Shown here piece after piece: positions 43,154 to 51,659 of a stretch of 62,529 bases of DNA. The position numbers were made by a program, and so were the translations under genes. The notes below the pieces were generated by a model. That model searched no databases and had not been told where the DNA came from. It saw only the letters and a program-made list of their open reading frames with translations. The stretch lies in contig CAUJEY010000016.1 in the NCBI GenBank assembly GCA_963169325.1, positions 1 to 62,529 of the forward strand, in the 5' to 3' direction. The stretch comes from Bacteroidota bacterium (GTDB lineage: Bacteria; Bacteroidota; Bacteroidia; Chitinophagales; Saprospiraceae). The stretch's first letter is position 1. Every line of letters starts with the position of its first letter.

Positions 43154-46100
43154 TCAGTGCTGCAACACAAACCGCGCTGCATGCCGCACCCCGTTTTCAG
43201 CCGTCAAATGCAGCGTATACAAACCATCCGCCAGTCCAACGGGCAAACGAAGGGCGTATGGCGATTCGCCGGCCGGAACGGAAATCAGTTGCACCTGTTG
43301 TCCCTGGGCATTAAATACACGCAGTTGTACCTTTTCACCCGACCAGGCAGCGAGGTCCACGTAAAGTTCGCCGGCATTGGGGTTGGGGAACAGTCGGGGC
43401 GCGGGTCGGTCTGTCAAAAGTACCTGGGTACGGTGGGCCGCTTTGTTTCCGGTAGGCGTCACCCCGACCGGGCAATTGAATGTATTCAGGTGCGCCTCGT
43501 AAAACGTTTGTGGAGCGAGCCGGGTGGTGATGTGGATGTAATCGGGCGCCGACTGTGCGGGTAACGTGTATTCGAAGATGTCCGATTGCCCGTTGGCGAT
43601 GCTGTCGGTCGTGGATTTAAATCGGATGGAATAGAACGGCGAATAGTTCGGATTGCGCACCTCGTATTTCCGGCCGGTTTCGCCTTCGTAAACGGACAAG
43701 TTTGCCGGCGCCATGGCCGTAACGCCATTGGGCAACTGAACCGCGGTGTAGATGAACTTATCCGTACACTTGTTCGTCACGCGGATGCGGTATGTCCGGT
43801 TTTTCGCCGCGTCGGCCGTGATGGTCAGCAGTTCGTATTTCAAACAGCCGATTTCCTTAATATCGCAGGCCAGGGCTTCCCGGATGATCACATCGAAACA
43901 ACAGGCGGCCGAATTGCCGCAACTGTCTTGTGCGCTGTAGCACACCGACGTCGTACCGGGCGGGAAAGCGGCGCCTGAGGGCAGCCCGGCCGTCAGCGAC
44001 AGCGAAATCCCCGGGCAGGGACAATCGGAACCGGCTACGGGAAGTTGATAGGTGGCCACTGTCGGCCCGGCGCCGGGCGCCACGGCGATGTTGACGGCCG
44101 GCGGGCAGTTGACGGTCACCGTTGAGGGCGCCGGAGTCAAGAAGTGCAAAGTATACGTCACGACCGTGTCGCAGCCGGCGATGCCGGGGAGAGTATCCAG
44201 TACAGTGCCCGGTTGGGTGTAGGTATTGCCGCCGACAACGACCGATTCGCCGGGACAAAAGGCGATACTCTCTGCCCGTGTGGGCAGGGACAGTACGGTC
44301 AGCGTGTAGGTCACCACCGTGTCGCACCCAGTCGTCCCGGGAATCGTATCCGTCACTGTGCCTGCCTGTGTGTATGTGTTGCCGCCGATGATGACCGATT
44401 CGCCCGCACAAAAGGCGATACTTTCTGCCCGCGTGAGCAGGGGCAGTAGGGTCAGGGTGTAGGTGACGACCGTGTCGCAGCCAGTCGTTCCGGGAATCGT
44501 ATCCGTCACCGTGCCCGTCTGCGTGTACGTGTTGCCGCCGATAACGACCGATTCGCCCGCGCAGAAAGCGATACTCTCTGCCCGCGTGGGCAGGGGCCGT
44601 ACAGTCAGTGTGTAGGTCACCACCGTGTCGCATCCCATCGTTCCGGGAATCGTATCCGTCACCATTCCTGCCTGGGTATACGTGTTGCCGCCGATGACGA
44701 CCGATGCGCCCACGCAGAAAGCGATGCTCTCCGCCCGTGTGGGCAAGGGCACTACGGTCAGGGTGTAGGTCACGACCGTGTCGCAGCCAGTCGTGCCGGG
44801 GAGGGTATCCAGCACCGTGCCCGCCTGGGTATAAGTGTTGCCGCCGATGACGACCGATTCGCCCGAACAAAACGCGATGCTCTCCGCCCGCGTGAACAGG
44901 GGCAGTACGGTGAGCGTGTATGTCGCCACCGTGTCGCAGCCGGTTGTGCCGGGAATGGTATCCACCACGGTGCCGGATTGCGTGTAGGTATTGCCGCCGA
45001 TAACAACGGATTCGCCCACGCAGAAGGAGATGTTTTCCGCACGGGCAGGCAGCGGTAAAAATTTCAGATTGGTGATCACCACACTGTCGCAGCCATAGAT
45101 GTTGCTGAAAACAGATGTAATCGTTTGGTCGGTATTGACCAACTGGCCATTAATTTCTATGGGTTCGTTGGCGCACTGCGTAAAGGTAAAAATAGTCGTA
45201 TCGGTTGGATAAACCGTTATAGTGACGCTATCGGTATACAGGCAAACGGGCATGTCGGGAACCGTTTTTGTAGCGACCAGGGTGTACGTCGTGGTGGTTG
45301 ACGGCGACGCCACGGGGTTGGGACTGGCCGGGTCATTCAGTGCAGTTGCAGGGCTCCATTGGTAGGTGTCGAATCCGGGGGTAGCCTCAAGGAGTATTGA
45401 CCTGCCGGCACAAATAGTCGTATCGGCGCCCGCAGATATAGGCAGATCTGGGCACGGGCAGGGGTTGCTGCAATAGATCACCGATTCCGAGCTGGTTTCG
45501 GCCGGAACGGCGTCCAGTGCCGCCAGCGACATCCCGTGGTCAAACACGTTGTAGTTTTGCACATTTTGCACATTGGGCAGGTCAATCGCCTCCACCGAAA
45601 TCGGTTGTGTAAAATCACAGTCCAAATCGGTTTCGCCGTTCTGGTCCAATTTGATCAACAGCAGATCGTTAAACGCGTAGCTGTCGGAGGCCATGGTCAG
45701 GTACAGAAAACCGTTGCGTTCCATGACGTTCCGGGTGATGTTCCGGCCGGAGGTGCCCAGGCGTTTGGCCCATTGCACCTGGCCTTGTTTATCGGTTTTG
45801 ATCAATACACTGTATCCAAAATCACCCAAAGCGGATTGGTACAGATTGGCCACTATGTAGTAGCCGGTAGCCGTTGGCACGATCGCCGTGGCCCAGGGCC
45901 GGTCGAAGCCGTCGACCACGTATTGTTTGGTCCATACCACATCGCCGGTGAGGCTGGTCTTGGCCACGACGAGTTCCACCGGACCGTCGAGATACACGTT
46001 GAATCCGTCTAAATCGCCCGATGCCAGCACCGTGATTCCGTCGTTGTCCACCACGGGTTTTATCGGATACATGCGGGTTGAATTGGGCCCGTTATTCGAA

Positions 46101-47419
46101 ACAATGGTGTTTTGCCACAAAAATGCGCCGTTGTTCGGATCATGAGCGAACACGGAAGCCTGAAACCCGTCGTAATAGCGCCGGCAGGTACCATACAGCG
46201 TGCCGTTGAACAGTGTGGAATAATAATCGCCGCTGTCGCCGGACAGATCATACCCGTTTATGGCGCCGGTATTTTTGTCCAGCCGCATCAGGTGCGTATA
46301 GCCGCCCGAAGTAATGCCGGTCAGCACACAGGTTTGGTCATCCAGGGCGTGTATTTGCGTATTTGCCGCGCTGGGTATGTATTGGACCCAGACAAAATTA
46401 TGGCCGGCCGTATTATACCGGAATGCTACGCCACGCAGGTCGCTTTGGGCAAACGCCTCTGGATAGGCCACCCCGATCAGGTCGCCTGACTGGGCATCCA
46501 CAAACATATCGCTGATTTGCACCACGTCGCCGCCCAGCCGGAAGGCCCGGGCCCACAGGGGGGCGCCTCCGGGGTCGAAACGGACGATGACCGTACTGTC
46601 GTTGCGCAGCCCCGTGGCAAAAAAATCGCCGTTGGGGTGCGGGAAAATATTGGGCCGCGAACCGCCCATATCGGCCAGCGACTGGATAAAGGTATTGTTG
46701 CAGGGAGGTTCCGGCAGGCAGGGGACGATACAGCAGGAGTCCTGCGCGCCGATTTGGCTAAAACAAATATCGTCAATGCCAAAATCGGTGTAGTGATCTC
46801 CGGCTGTCTGATTAATGGCGATGGCATAGGGGCCGGTAAACGTAGTGGGGCAGGTCCAGGTAAACGAATGATTGACCCAAGGTAAAGTCGGCTGAACGAT
46901 ATTTACCGTCTGCATCAGCGTGGGGCTGCCGTTGTCGTACATGACGACCTCTACATTAAAATTTTGCTGGCCCGGCGGGTAAACGCTGGCTGTCCAAAAC
47001 GAAAACCAATAGGTCATGCCCGGCACAATATTTACAGGCTGGCTCCAAATATTCGCCGGGTACGAAGGGTCCCCGTCGATAACCAAAAAACGTCCGCCGG
47101 CATTGCCCGTCGTATGATCAAAAACGGAGGGCCAACCGCTGCAATGAATCTGGAAGTTGTTGCCCACCCAATAGCTACCCGCTGAACATGGAATATTGGG
47201 AGACAATCCGGAAGAAAAACCGGTATATCCGGCTGAAAAAGTGCCGTTAACGAGTAAACTCGCTTGCAGGGTACCCCCATTCTGGCAAGCACAGGAATCG
47301 CCGGCCGGCATCTGGTTGGTAGTTCCGTTGGTTTGGGCCGCCCATTGCGCAAACGTGAAATTCGGAGTGAACGCAAAAAAAGCGAATACAAGCAGGGCTT
47401 TGGAAAACGCAAGGGGCAT
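43154..47419 (-). CDS. Large T9SS-secreted protein with propeller, near-identical repeats and HYR
   Basis: About 1421 residues from ATG 47419, which starts a clean signal peptide (MPLAFSKALLVFAFFAFTPN); an in-frame ATG at 47488 adds 23 residues. Domains in order: a carbohydrate-binding-like jelly roll (IWSQPVNIVPGMTYWFSF, FGIDDICF), a beta-propeller-like region with VRFDPGGAPLWAR and VLIKTDKQGQVQWAKRLG motifs, a PKD-like unit (DTTICAGRSILLEA), six almost identical 51-residue repeats (ESVVIGGNTYTQ, TGCDTVVTYTLTV), an HYR-like module (GTTSVCYSAQDSCGNSA), a domain with KCTDKFIYTAVQLPNGV, and a type A sorting domain (LFPNPNAGELYVDL, LADGLYTLHL). It probably acts outside the cell; no enzyme site was found. 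Confidence 0.88.
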   Translation of the reverse strand: MPLAFSKALLVFAFFAFTPNFTFAQWAAQTNGTTNQMPAGDSCACQNGGTLQASLLVNGTFSAGYTGFSSGLSPNIPCSAGSYWVGNNFQIHCSGWPSVFDHTTGNAGGRFLVIDGDPSYPANIWSQPVNIVPGMTYWFSFWTASVYPPGQQNFNVEVVMYDNGSPTLMQTVNIVQPTLPWVNHSFTWTCPTTFTGPYAIAINQTAGDHYTDFGIDDICFSQIGAQDSCCIVPCLPEPPCNNTFIQSLADMGGSRPNIFPHPNGDFFATGLRNDSTVIVRFDPGGAPLWARAFRLGGDVVQISDMFVDAQSGDLIGVAYPEAFAQSDLRGVAFRYNTAGHNFVWVQYIPSAANTQIHALDDQTCVLTGITSGGYTHLMRLDKNTGAINGYDLSGDSGDYYSTLFNGTLYGTCRRYYDGFQASVFAHDPNNGAFLWQNTIVSNNGPNSTRMYPIKPVVDNDGITVLASGDLDGFNVYLDGPVELVVAKTSLTGDVVWTKQYVVDGFDRPWATAIVPTATGYYIVANLYQSALGDFGYSVLIKTDKQGQVQWAKRLGTSGRNITRNVMERNGFLYLTMASDSYAFNDLLLIKLDQNGETDLDCDFTQPISVEAIDLPNVQNVQNYNVFDHGMSLAALDAVPAETSSESVIYCSNPCPCPDLPISAGADTTICAGRSILLEATPGFDTYQWSPATALNDPASPNPVASPSTTTTYTLVATKTVPDMPVCLYTDSVTITVYPTDTTIFTFTQCANEPIEINGQLVNTDQTITSVFSNIYGCDSVVITNLKFLPLPARAENISFCVGESVVIGGNTYTQSGTVVDTIPGTTGCDTVATYTLTVLPLFTRAESIAFCSGESVVIGGNTYTQAGTVLDTLPGTTGCDTVVTYTLTVVPLPTRAESIAFCVGASVVIGGNTYTQAGMVTDTIPGTMGCDTVVTYTLTVRPLPTRAESIAFCAGESVVIGGNTYTQTGTVTDTIPGTTGCDTVVTYTLTLLPLLTRAESIAFCAGESVIIGGNTYTQAGTVTDTIPGTTGCDTVVTYTLTVLSLPTRAESIAFCPGESVVVGGNTYTQPGTVLDTLPGIAGCDTVVTYTLHFLTPAPSTVTVNCPPAVNIAVAPGAGPTVATYQLPVAGSDCPCPGISLSLTAGLPSGAAFPPGTTSVCYSAQDSCGNSAACCFDVIIREALACDIKEIGCLKYELLTITADAAKNRTYRIRVTNKCTDKFIYTAVQLPNGVTAMAPANLSVYEGETGRKYEVRNPNYSPFYSIRFKSTTDSIANGQSDIFEYTLPAQSAPDYIHITTRLAPQTFYEAHLNTFNCPVGVTPTGNKAAHRTQVLLTDRPAPRLFPNPNAGELYVDLAAWSGEKVQLRVFNAQGQQVQLISVPAGESPYALRLPVGLADGLYTLHLTAENGVRHAARFVLQH
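44145..45040 (-). repeat. Six 153-bp near-identical coding repeats
   Basis: Tandem units of 153 bp (51 codons) inside the gene at 43154-47419; the base-level match between units is high (for example the gtgtcgcagccagtcgt core recurs at 153-bp steps). Each encodes RAESIAFCxGESVVIGGN, TYTQxGTV, DTIPGTTGCDTVVTYTLTV. The close identity points to recent duplication or gene conversion. Confidence 0.9.
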
Positions 47420-47532
47420 GTGCTTTAGGGTAAGTTCGCCAAACAGGTGGCTGGATTGGGAGAATGGGAAAAGATTGGGGTTTCTCATATTTTGGTTGGT
47501 GTTGTTTTCAAATTTGGGTGAAGGGGGCCGGG

Positions 47533-47564
47533 CAATTGTATAATGCGGCTGGTTTGGAATGCAA
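47533..47564 (-). promoter_or_regulatory. Candidate promoter for the 1421-residue secreted protein
   Basis: Read on the minus strand, TTG (47564-47562) is followed after 21 bases by TACAATTG (47540-47533), one base off TAnnTTTG, at a spacing typical for Bacteroidota promoters. Confidence 0.35.
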
Positions 47565-47607
47565 GGGGGAGGGAAAACTTAAATGTTGTGACCGCATGGG
47601 CGGACTA

Positions 47608-48648
47608 TTATAGTCCTTTTATCAGTCCGGGATGCCTTTTTAAGGCATTGGCAACCCATGGTTTTTGCAATAAAGCAGTTGCGCTTTTACCTTCCGAAAC
47701 TTTATAAGCGACACGTTTTTCAGAGAAAGTATATGATTCCTTGAATTCGTAGGGATTATCCGTTTCGCTCAGGGGCAAAAGATCGAAATTCTCCAGATAT
47801 TTGGTAAAATTGACGAGAAGGTTGATCCAGATATTTAATATTTGTTCGCGCAAAATTCCGGTTTTTTCAAGCATGGAATATTCACACTGCGAATTTCTCT
47901 CAAAAGCCATTGTCTCGACATACCATTTTTTTAGTTGTTTGTTATATCCTACCGCCCATGAACGCCGCCCTGCTAAGAAGTGATGCTGATTGACCTCAAT
48001 GAAATTCAGAGCGAATTTAAATGCGGTTACCTGATCCATCATTCCGCTGGTAATTGCCTTGACTGCCAGATTTTTAACGTTCTCTATTTCCTGTTCTTCA
48101 GCCCAATTTCTTTTTAAAGTCGATCCGAAAAAACTTAATCCGTCATCCAGCATTTCTATGGACACCCAATCCTTGTGAAATATGCCTCCCAACACAGAAA
48201 AATTTGGAGTTATAAGAAAAACTTTAGGGACAATCAATTGCAGCAGCGGACTGTCGTAAATTGTTAATAATTTTTCGTGACTGCCGCCGGTACTAAACAT
48301 CAAAGTTTTTTTTCCATTGTATTTGTAATCGCTAAAACCTATTTTGGCTACATTGTGTCGATTGAATATATGATAGAATTTCTCGAAAAAAAAAGTGTTA
48401 AATGATTTTATGGATGATTCTGTAGGACTCTTTGAATGGTTGAAGTAACCTATAAAATGATTGACGTGGTAATTCCCAACACCATCCGTGTATACTTTTT
48501 TTTCTGTAAAATCCCCTTTTTTACCATAAACGGGTATCTCCAGATCTCGTGCGGCCTTGGGTACCATGTTGCCATTTCCTCCGGACGGTTTAGCCGGAGC
48601 GGTATTGGCATAGCCGCCCGGAGGGTTTGAAAAGTTGCTGTATGACAT
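47608..48648 (-). CDS. Uncharacterised protein, second gene of unknown two-gene operon
   Basis: A 346-residue protein that I do not recognise. The N-terminus is Gly/Asn/Pro-rich and probably disordered (MSYSNFSNPPGGYANT to about 30). A mixed alpha/beta body follows, with KIGFSDYKYNGKKTLMF, LLQLIVPKVFLITPNFS and a helical half containing ILNIWINLLVNFTKYLEN. There is no signal peptide, so it is presumably cytoplasmic. The ATG lies one base after the stop of the 964-residue gene, implying coupled translation and a shared role. By eye its GC content is lower than that of the surrounding secreted-protein genes. Confidence 0.7.
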   Translation of the reverse strand: MSYSNFSNPPGGYANTAPAKPSGGNGNMVPKAARDLEIPVYGKKGDFTEKKVYTDGVGNYHVNHFIGYFNHSKSPTESSIKSFNTFFFEKFYHIFNRHNVAKIGFSDYKYNGKKTLMFSTGGSHEKLLTIYDSPLLQLIVPKVFLITPNFSVLGGIFHKDWVSIEMLDDGLSFFGSTLKRNWAEEQEIENVKNLAVKAITSGMMDQVTAFKFALNFIEVNQHHFLAGRRSWAVGYNKQLKKWYVETMAFERNSQCEYSMLEKTGILREQILNIWINLLVNFTKYLENFDLLPLSETDNPYEFKESYTFSEKRVAYKVSEGKSATALLQKPWVANALKRHPGLIKGL

Positions 48649-48649
48649 A

Positions 48650-51544
48650 TTATTGATCTTTACATTCTTTTAACGGATAACAGGGCAGGCAGGGCGATTT
48701 TTCTCTGAGAAAAGTCAAGGTTGTCGGAACTATGACTTCCCATGGCGCTCCGATAAAGACAGCCCCGGTCGACCACTTCATATTGAGATTGGCATTCGGA
48801 TCGCTGCTGCCTTCATAGTTTCTGTCGATCGTAATGAACCAGGAGGTGAAATTGGAGATTGCGCTGTTTAATTGAATGTCAACGATTTTGTATACCTTGC
48901 AATCCAGAATTATTTCACGGTCAATATCGGCGTTGATATGCAGCATATTCAAGCCTGCGACTATTGGCGGATTTGCATTGGAGTTGGCAAAGGTCCAATA
49001 ATGGTTAGTGCCGTTTAACGTTACGACGTTTTGTCCGTTTACCGCATCTATCCGTCCTTCCCGTTCCGTAAAATAGTGTGCTTTTTGCTCTTTAATCTCC
49101 TGCGCCATGGAAACATATTGCGGATCGTTGGGTAGGGGCGGAATGCCCGACTGCCCCCATATCTCGCCGGTACTAAGAAAGTATTGAACGTAGTTGTAAA
49201 AACCATCCCGTACAGGGACAAGCACCCGGCAGCTACCGGCAGACAAAAATTTATGAAAGATCAAATCGTTCGACTCTTCTCTGATTTTATCTTTCCAAGT
49301 ACATTTTCTGCCCCAGAAATATGGATAGAAAACATAGGTCATCAGGTTCCAGTTGAAAGCTTGTTCGAAAAATTGGATAAATTTACCTTCTTCTTCTGCT
49401 TCCCGTATGTCCATTTCCGGATAACCACAAGGCTTTACTCTGCTTTTCATGGCATCGAATTTATCGAAAAACTGACAGGTTATATACGAAATAACCATTC
49501 GTTTCAATTCGGTTCTTTCGACTTCACGATTTACGAATGGATTTCTGTTGTAAAAACCCGCTTTTCTTTCCGCTTCTTTTAATTCGAATTCCTTGAGTTC
49601 CTTTTCATATTTTTCCAATTCGGTCTCATATTTTTCGAGTTGTTTTTCATAGTCCGCTATTATTTTTTCATATACCAACAGCTGCCATTGAATTTTTAGT
49701 TCGTCTTTCAACGCACAGCGAACACGTAAAAGCCATGTGAATTGTGTCACATCCCAGGTATGCACGACAACGTTTTGGTTGCCTTCAAGAGGTGGGAGCG
49801 TGGAATGAAGCACCTGGCTCCCCCCTTTAACATCTGAAACATTATGTCCGTATGGTCCTAATGTGGCACTGATAGAAACCCCGCCGCCCGAATTGTAGTT
49901 TAGCCGGATGATAGTGGCGAACATTTCAAGTGAATAATAACTGGCAGGAATAGTGCAGGGGAAATTAAAAATATGTGAGCCGGAACCGCCATCCGCCGGA
50001 TCTCCCATTTCGCCTTCCAGTCTCACAACAACATCTTTTAAGAAATCCGGTGGGGGCGGCATATCCTTGAGAAGGTATTGGAGCATGATATCCTTATAAT
50101 TTTCGGGCGTAATGGATTTGGGATCGATCGCCGGGCGTTGAGGCATAACCGGTTTAACGCCTCCAAATTTGTTTTCCAACAATTTCTTGAACAAGGAAGA
50201 TGGCTCAGGCAGATAAATATTTAGCGCCGCTTTTTTTCCGTAATTAAGAACCTGCGTCTTTATGATTTTATTGACATACAAGTACTGGCCGGAGAGATTG
50301 GAGCCGCTTTCATTTTTAAATGTGTGCAGATTGGTTTCTTCCGTTTCAAATAATCTTTTCGTGGAGGCCAATCTTTTTATCCTTTCTTCTATATTTTTTG
50401 TTGCCTTTTCCAGAACTTCCCTGGAATAATCCCGCACGTCCTTATTTGTAATAGATTTGGATTCGCTCCCACTCAGATTAGTCGTTGAGTTGGTTCCAAA
50501 CGCTAGATTCGCTCCGCTGATGGGTATCCCGAAGGACGAATTGGTAGTCAGGCCTGCATCCCAGGCGCTGTCTTTTTTGGTTACACTTTCTATTTCCTGC
50601 TTCAGGGAGGATTTTTCTTCCGTCTGTAAGTTCCTTTCTTCGAAAGTTGATCTGATCTGTTCTGTTTCGACGAATTCTTCAGTTCTTTCCAACCGGCGGT
50701 GCGTTGATTCGAGGGTTTCACCGTCAAGGACATTGCGTATAAAGGATAATTCCCCGCTCTTATAACACTTCAATTCTTCCCTTACAACCATAAGATCGAC
50801 TACCTGGAGCCGAATGTTTGCACAACAAGTACCCTGGTCGATGCACGCTTCGTTCTGTTTACAATTGCAATCGCCGTCATCTACGCAGCCTGCCGGAGGA
50901 ATAACCTCATAAGGCCTGATGGAAGGATGGTTTTCCAAAAATGGAAAGTTGTTATCTTGAACAGGTTTTATATCACAGGGGTCTAACTTGTTGAAGAAAC
51001 AGGAGGGCAACAGTACCGGTCGTTCAAAATATGGACTTAGCGTGCTTTGCGGCAGGTCAAAATTATATTTTAAACAATCTTCTACGAAGTTTACAGATTT
51101 CAGAACAAATTGATAATCGATATTGCCTTTATAACTCAGGTTTTTAAAATAAGCGAGACAGAGTAAGGTGTCTGCAACAGCAGTTCGGGCAGAACTGTAT
51201 GCATGTTTTTCTTTATTCAGGGCTTTCAGAACATTCGAATCTTTTACAATTTGATATGCTTCATTTTTATCGAGTTGATTGCCGAGAGCGAGGAAACGGT
51301 TGAAGACATAAGCCCATTCCTTGCCCAGACCGTTGAGGTCTTTTAATGATTGAGCGCCCTTCAAAAATTCAAACATACTGATTCTCAACTCCTCCTTCAG
51401 GTTCTGTCGGCAAAGGGTTAGCCAATCTTTGAAAAGATTCGATTGATAGGTTTCGGGGTGCGAATGAATTCCCAAGGTGTTGATGTCGTTTTGACTTAAA
51501 GCCTCGGGCGGCCTTACTGTGTAAACTCTGAGAAGTTCTGTCAT
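48650..51544 (-). CDS. Large uncharacterised protein with coiled coil and conserved WGRK block
   Basis: About 964 residues from ATG 51544 (MTELLRVYTVRPPEALSQND); the frame is open to 51601, but the extra 19 residues are Lys/Asn-rich. No export signal. A helical N-terminal part (to ~200) precedes a Cys cluster with about eight Cys (CVDDGDCNCKQNEACIDQG). Next come YKSGELSFIRNVLDGE, a Glu/Arg-rich helix with RRLERTEEFVETEQIRSTFE, a Ser/Gly/Asn stretch, and a block ending YGKKAALNIYLPEPS. A clear coiled coil (~618-661, repeating YEKQLEKYETELEKYEKEL) leads to FNWNLMTYVFYPYFWGRK (~727-744), VPVRDGFYNYVQYFLSTGEIW and MAQEIKEQ. I recall this last set of motifs from large hypothetical proteins of unrelated bacteria; no function is known to me. 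Confidence 0.75.
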   Translation of the reverse strand: MTELLRVYTVRPPEALSQNDINTLGIHSHPETYQSNLFKDWLTLCRQNLKEELRISMFEFLKGAQSLKDLNGLGKEWAYVFNRFLALGNQLDKNEAYQIVKDSNVLKALNKEKHAYSSARTAVADTLLCLAYFKNLSYKGNIDYQFVLKSVNFVEDCLKYNFDLPQSTLSPYFERPVLLPSCFFNKLDPCDIKPVQDNNFPFLENHPSIRPYEVIPPAGCVDDGDCNCKQNEACIDQGTCCANIRLQVVDLMVVREELKCYKSGELSFIRNVLDGETLESTHRRLERTEEFVETEQIRSTFEERNLQTEEKSSLKQEIESVTKKDSAWDAGLTTNSSFGIPISGANLAFGTNSTTNLSGSESKSITNKDVRDYSREVLEKATKNIEERIKRLASTKRLFETEETNLHTFKNESGSNLSGQYLYVNKIIKTQVLNYGKKAALNIYLPEPSSLFKKLLENKFGGVKPVMPQRPAIDPKSITPENYKDIMLQYLLKDMPPPPDFLKDVVVRLEGEMGDPADGGSGSHIFNFPCTIPASYYSLEMFATIIRLNYNSGGGVSISATLGPYGHNVSDVKGGSQVLHSTLPPLEGNQNVVVHTWDVTQFTWLLRVRCALKDELKIQWQLLVYEKIIADYEKQLEKYETELEKYEKELKEFELKEAERKAGFYNRNPFVNREVERTELKRMVISYITCQFFDKFDAMKSRVKPCGYPEMDIREAEEEGKFIQFFEQAFNWNLMTYVFYPYFWGRKCTWKDKIREESNDLIFHKFLSAGSCRVLVPVRDGFYNYVQYFLSTGEIWGQSGIPPLPNDPQYVSMAQEIKEQKAHYFTEREGRIDAVNGQNVVTLNGTNHYWTFANSNANPPIVAGLNMLHINADIDREIILDCKVYKIVDIQLNSAISNFTSWFITIDRNYEGSSDPNANLNMKWSTGAVFIGAPWEVIVPTTLTFLREKSPCLPCYPLKECKDQ

Positions 51545-51659
51545 GTTAATAAAGTTTTTATTATTGGCTTGCTGATGCTTTTTAAGTAATATGATCATCA
51601 CCCATCCCCAGACAATTATTAGTATTGTTACTTTGGAATGGCGGTGGTTGCCATCTGTA

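Noticed and set aside
43857-44870. 337-codon alternate frame across the 153-bp repeats
   Set aside because: Repetitive Arg/His/Gly sequence produced by the repeat in a wrong frame.
44145-45040. Possible CRISPR array
   Set aside because: Repeat units are 153 bp with no unique spacers and lie in frame within a coding gene; no cas genes nearby.
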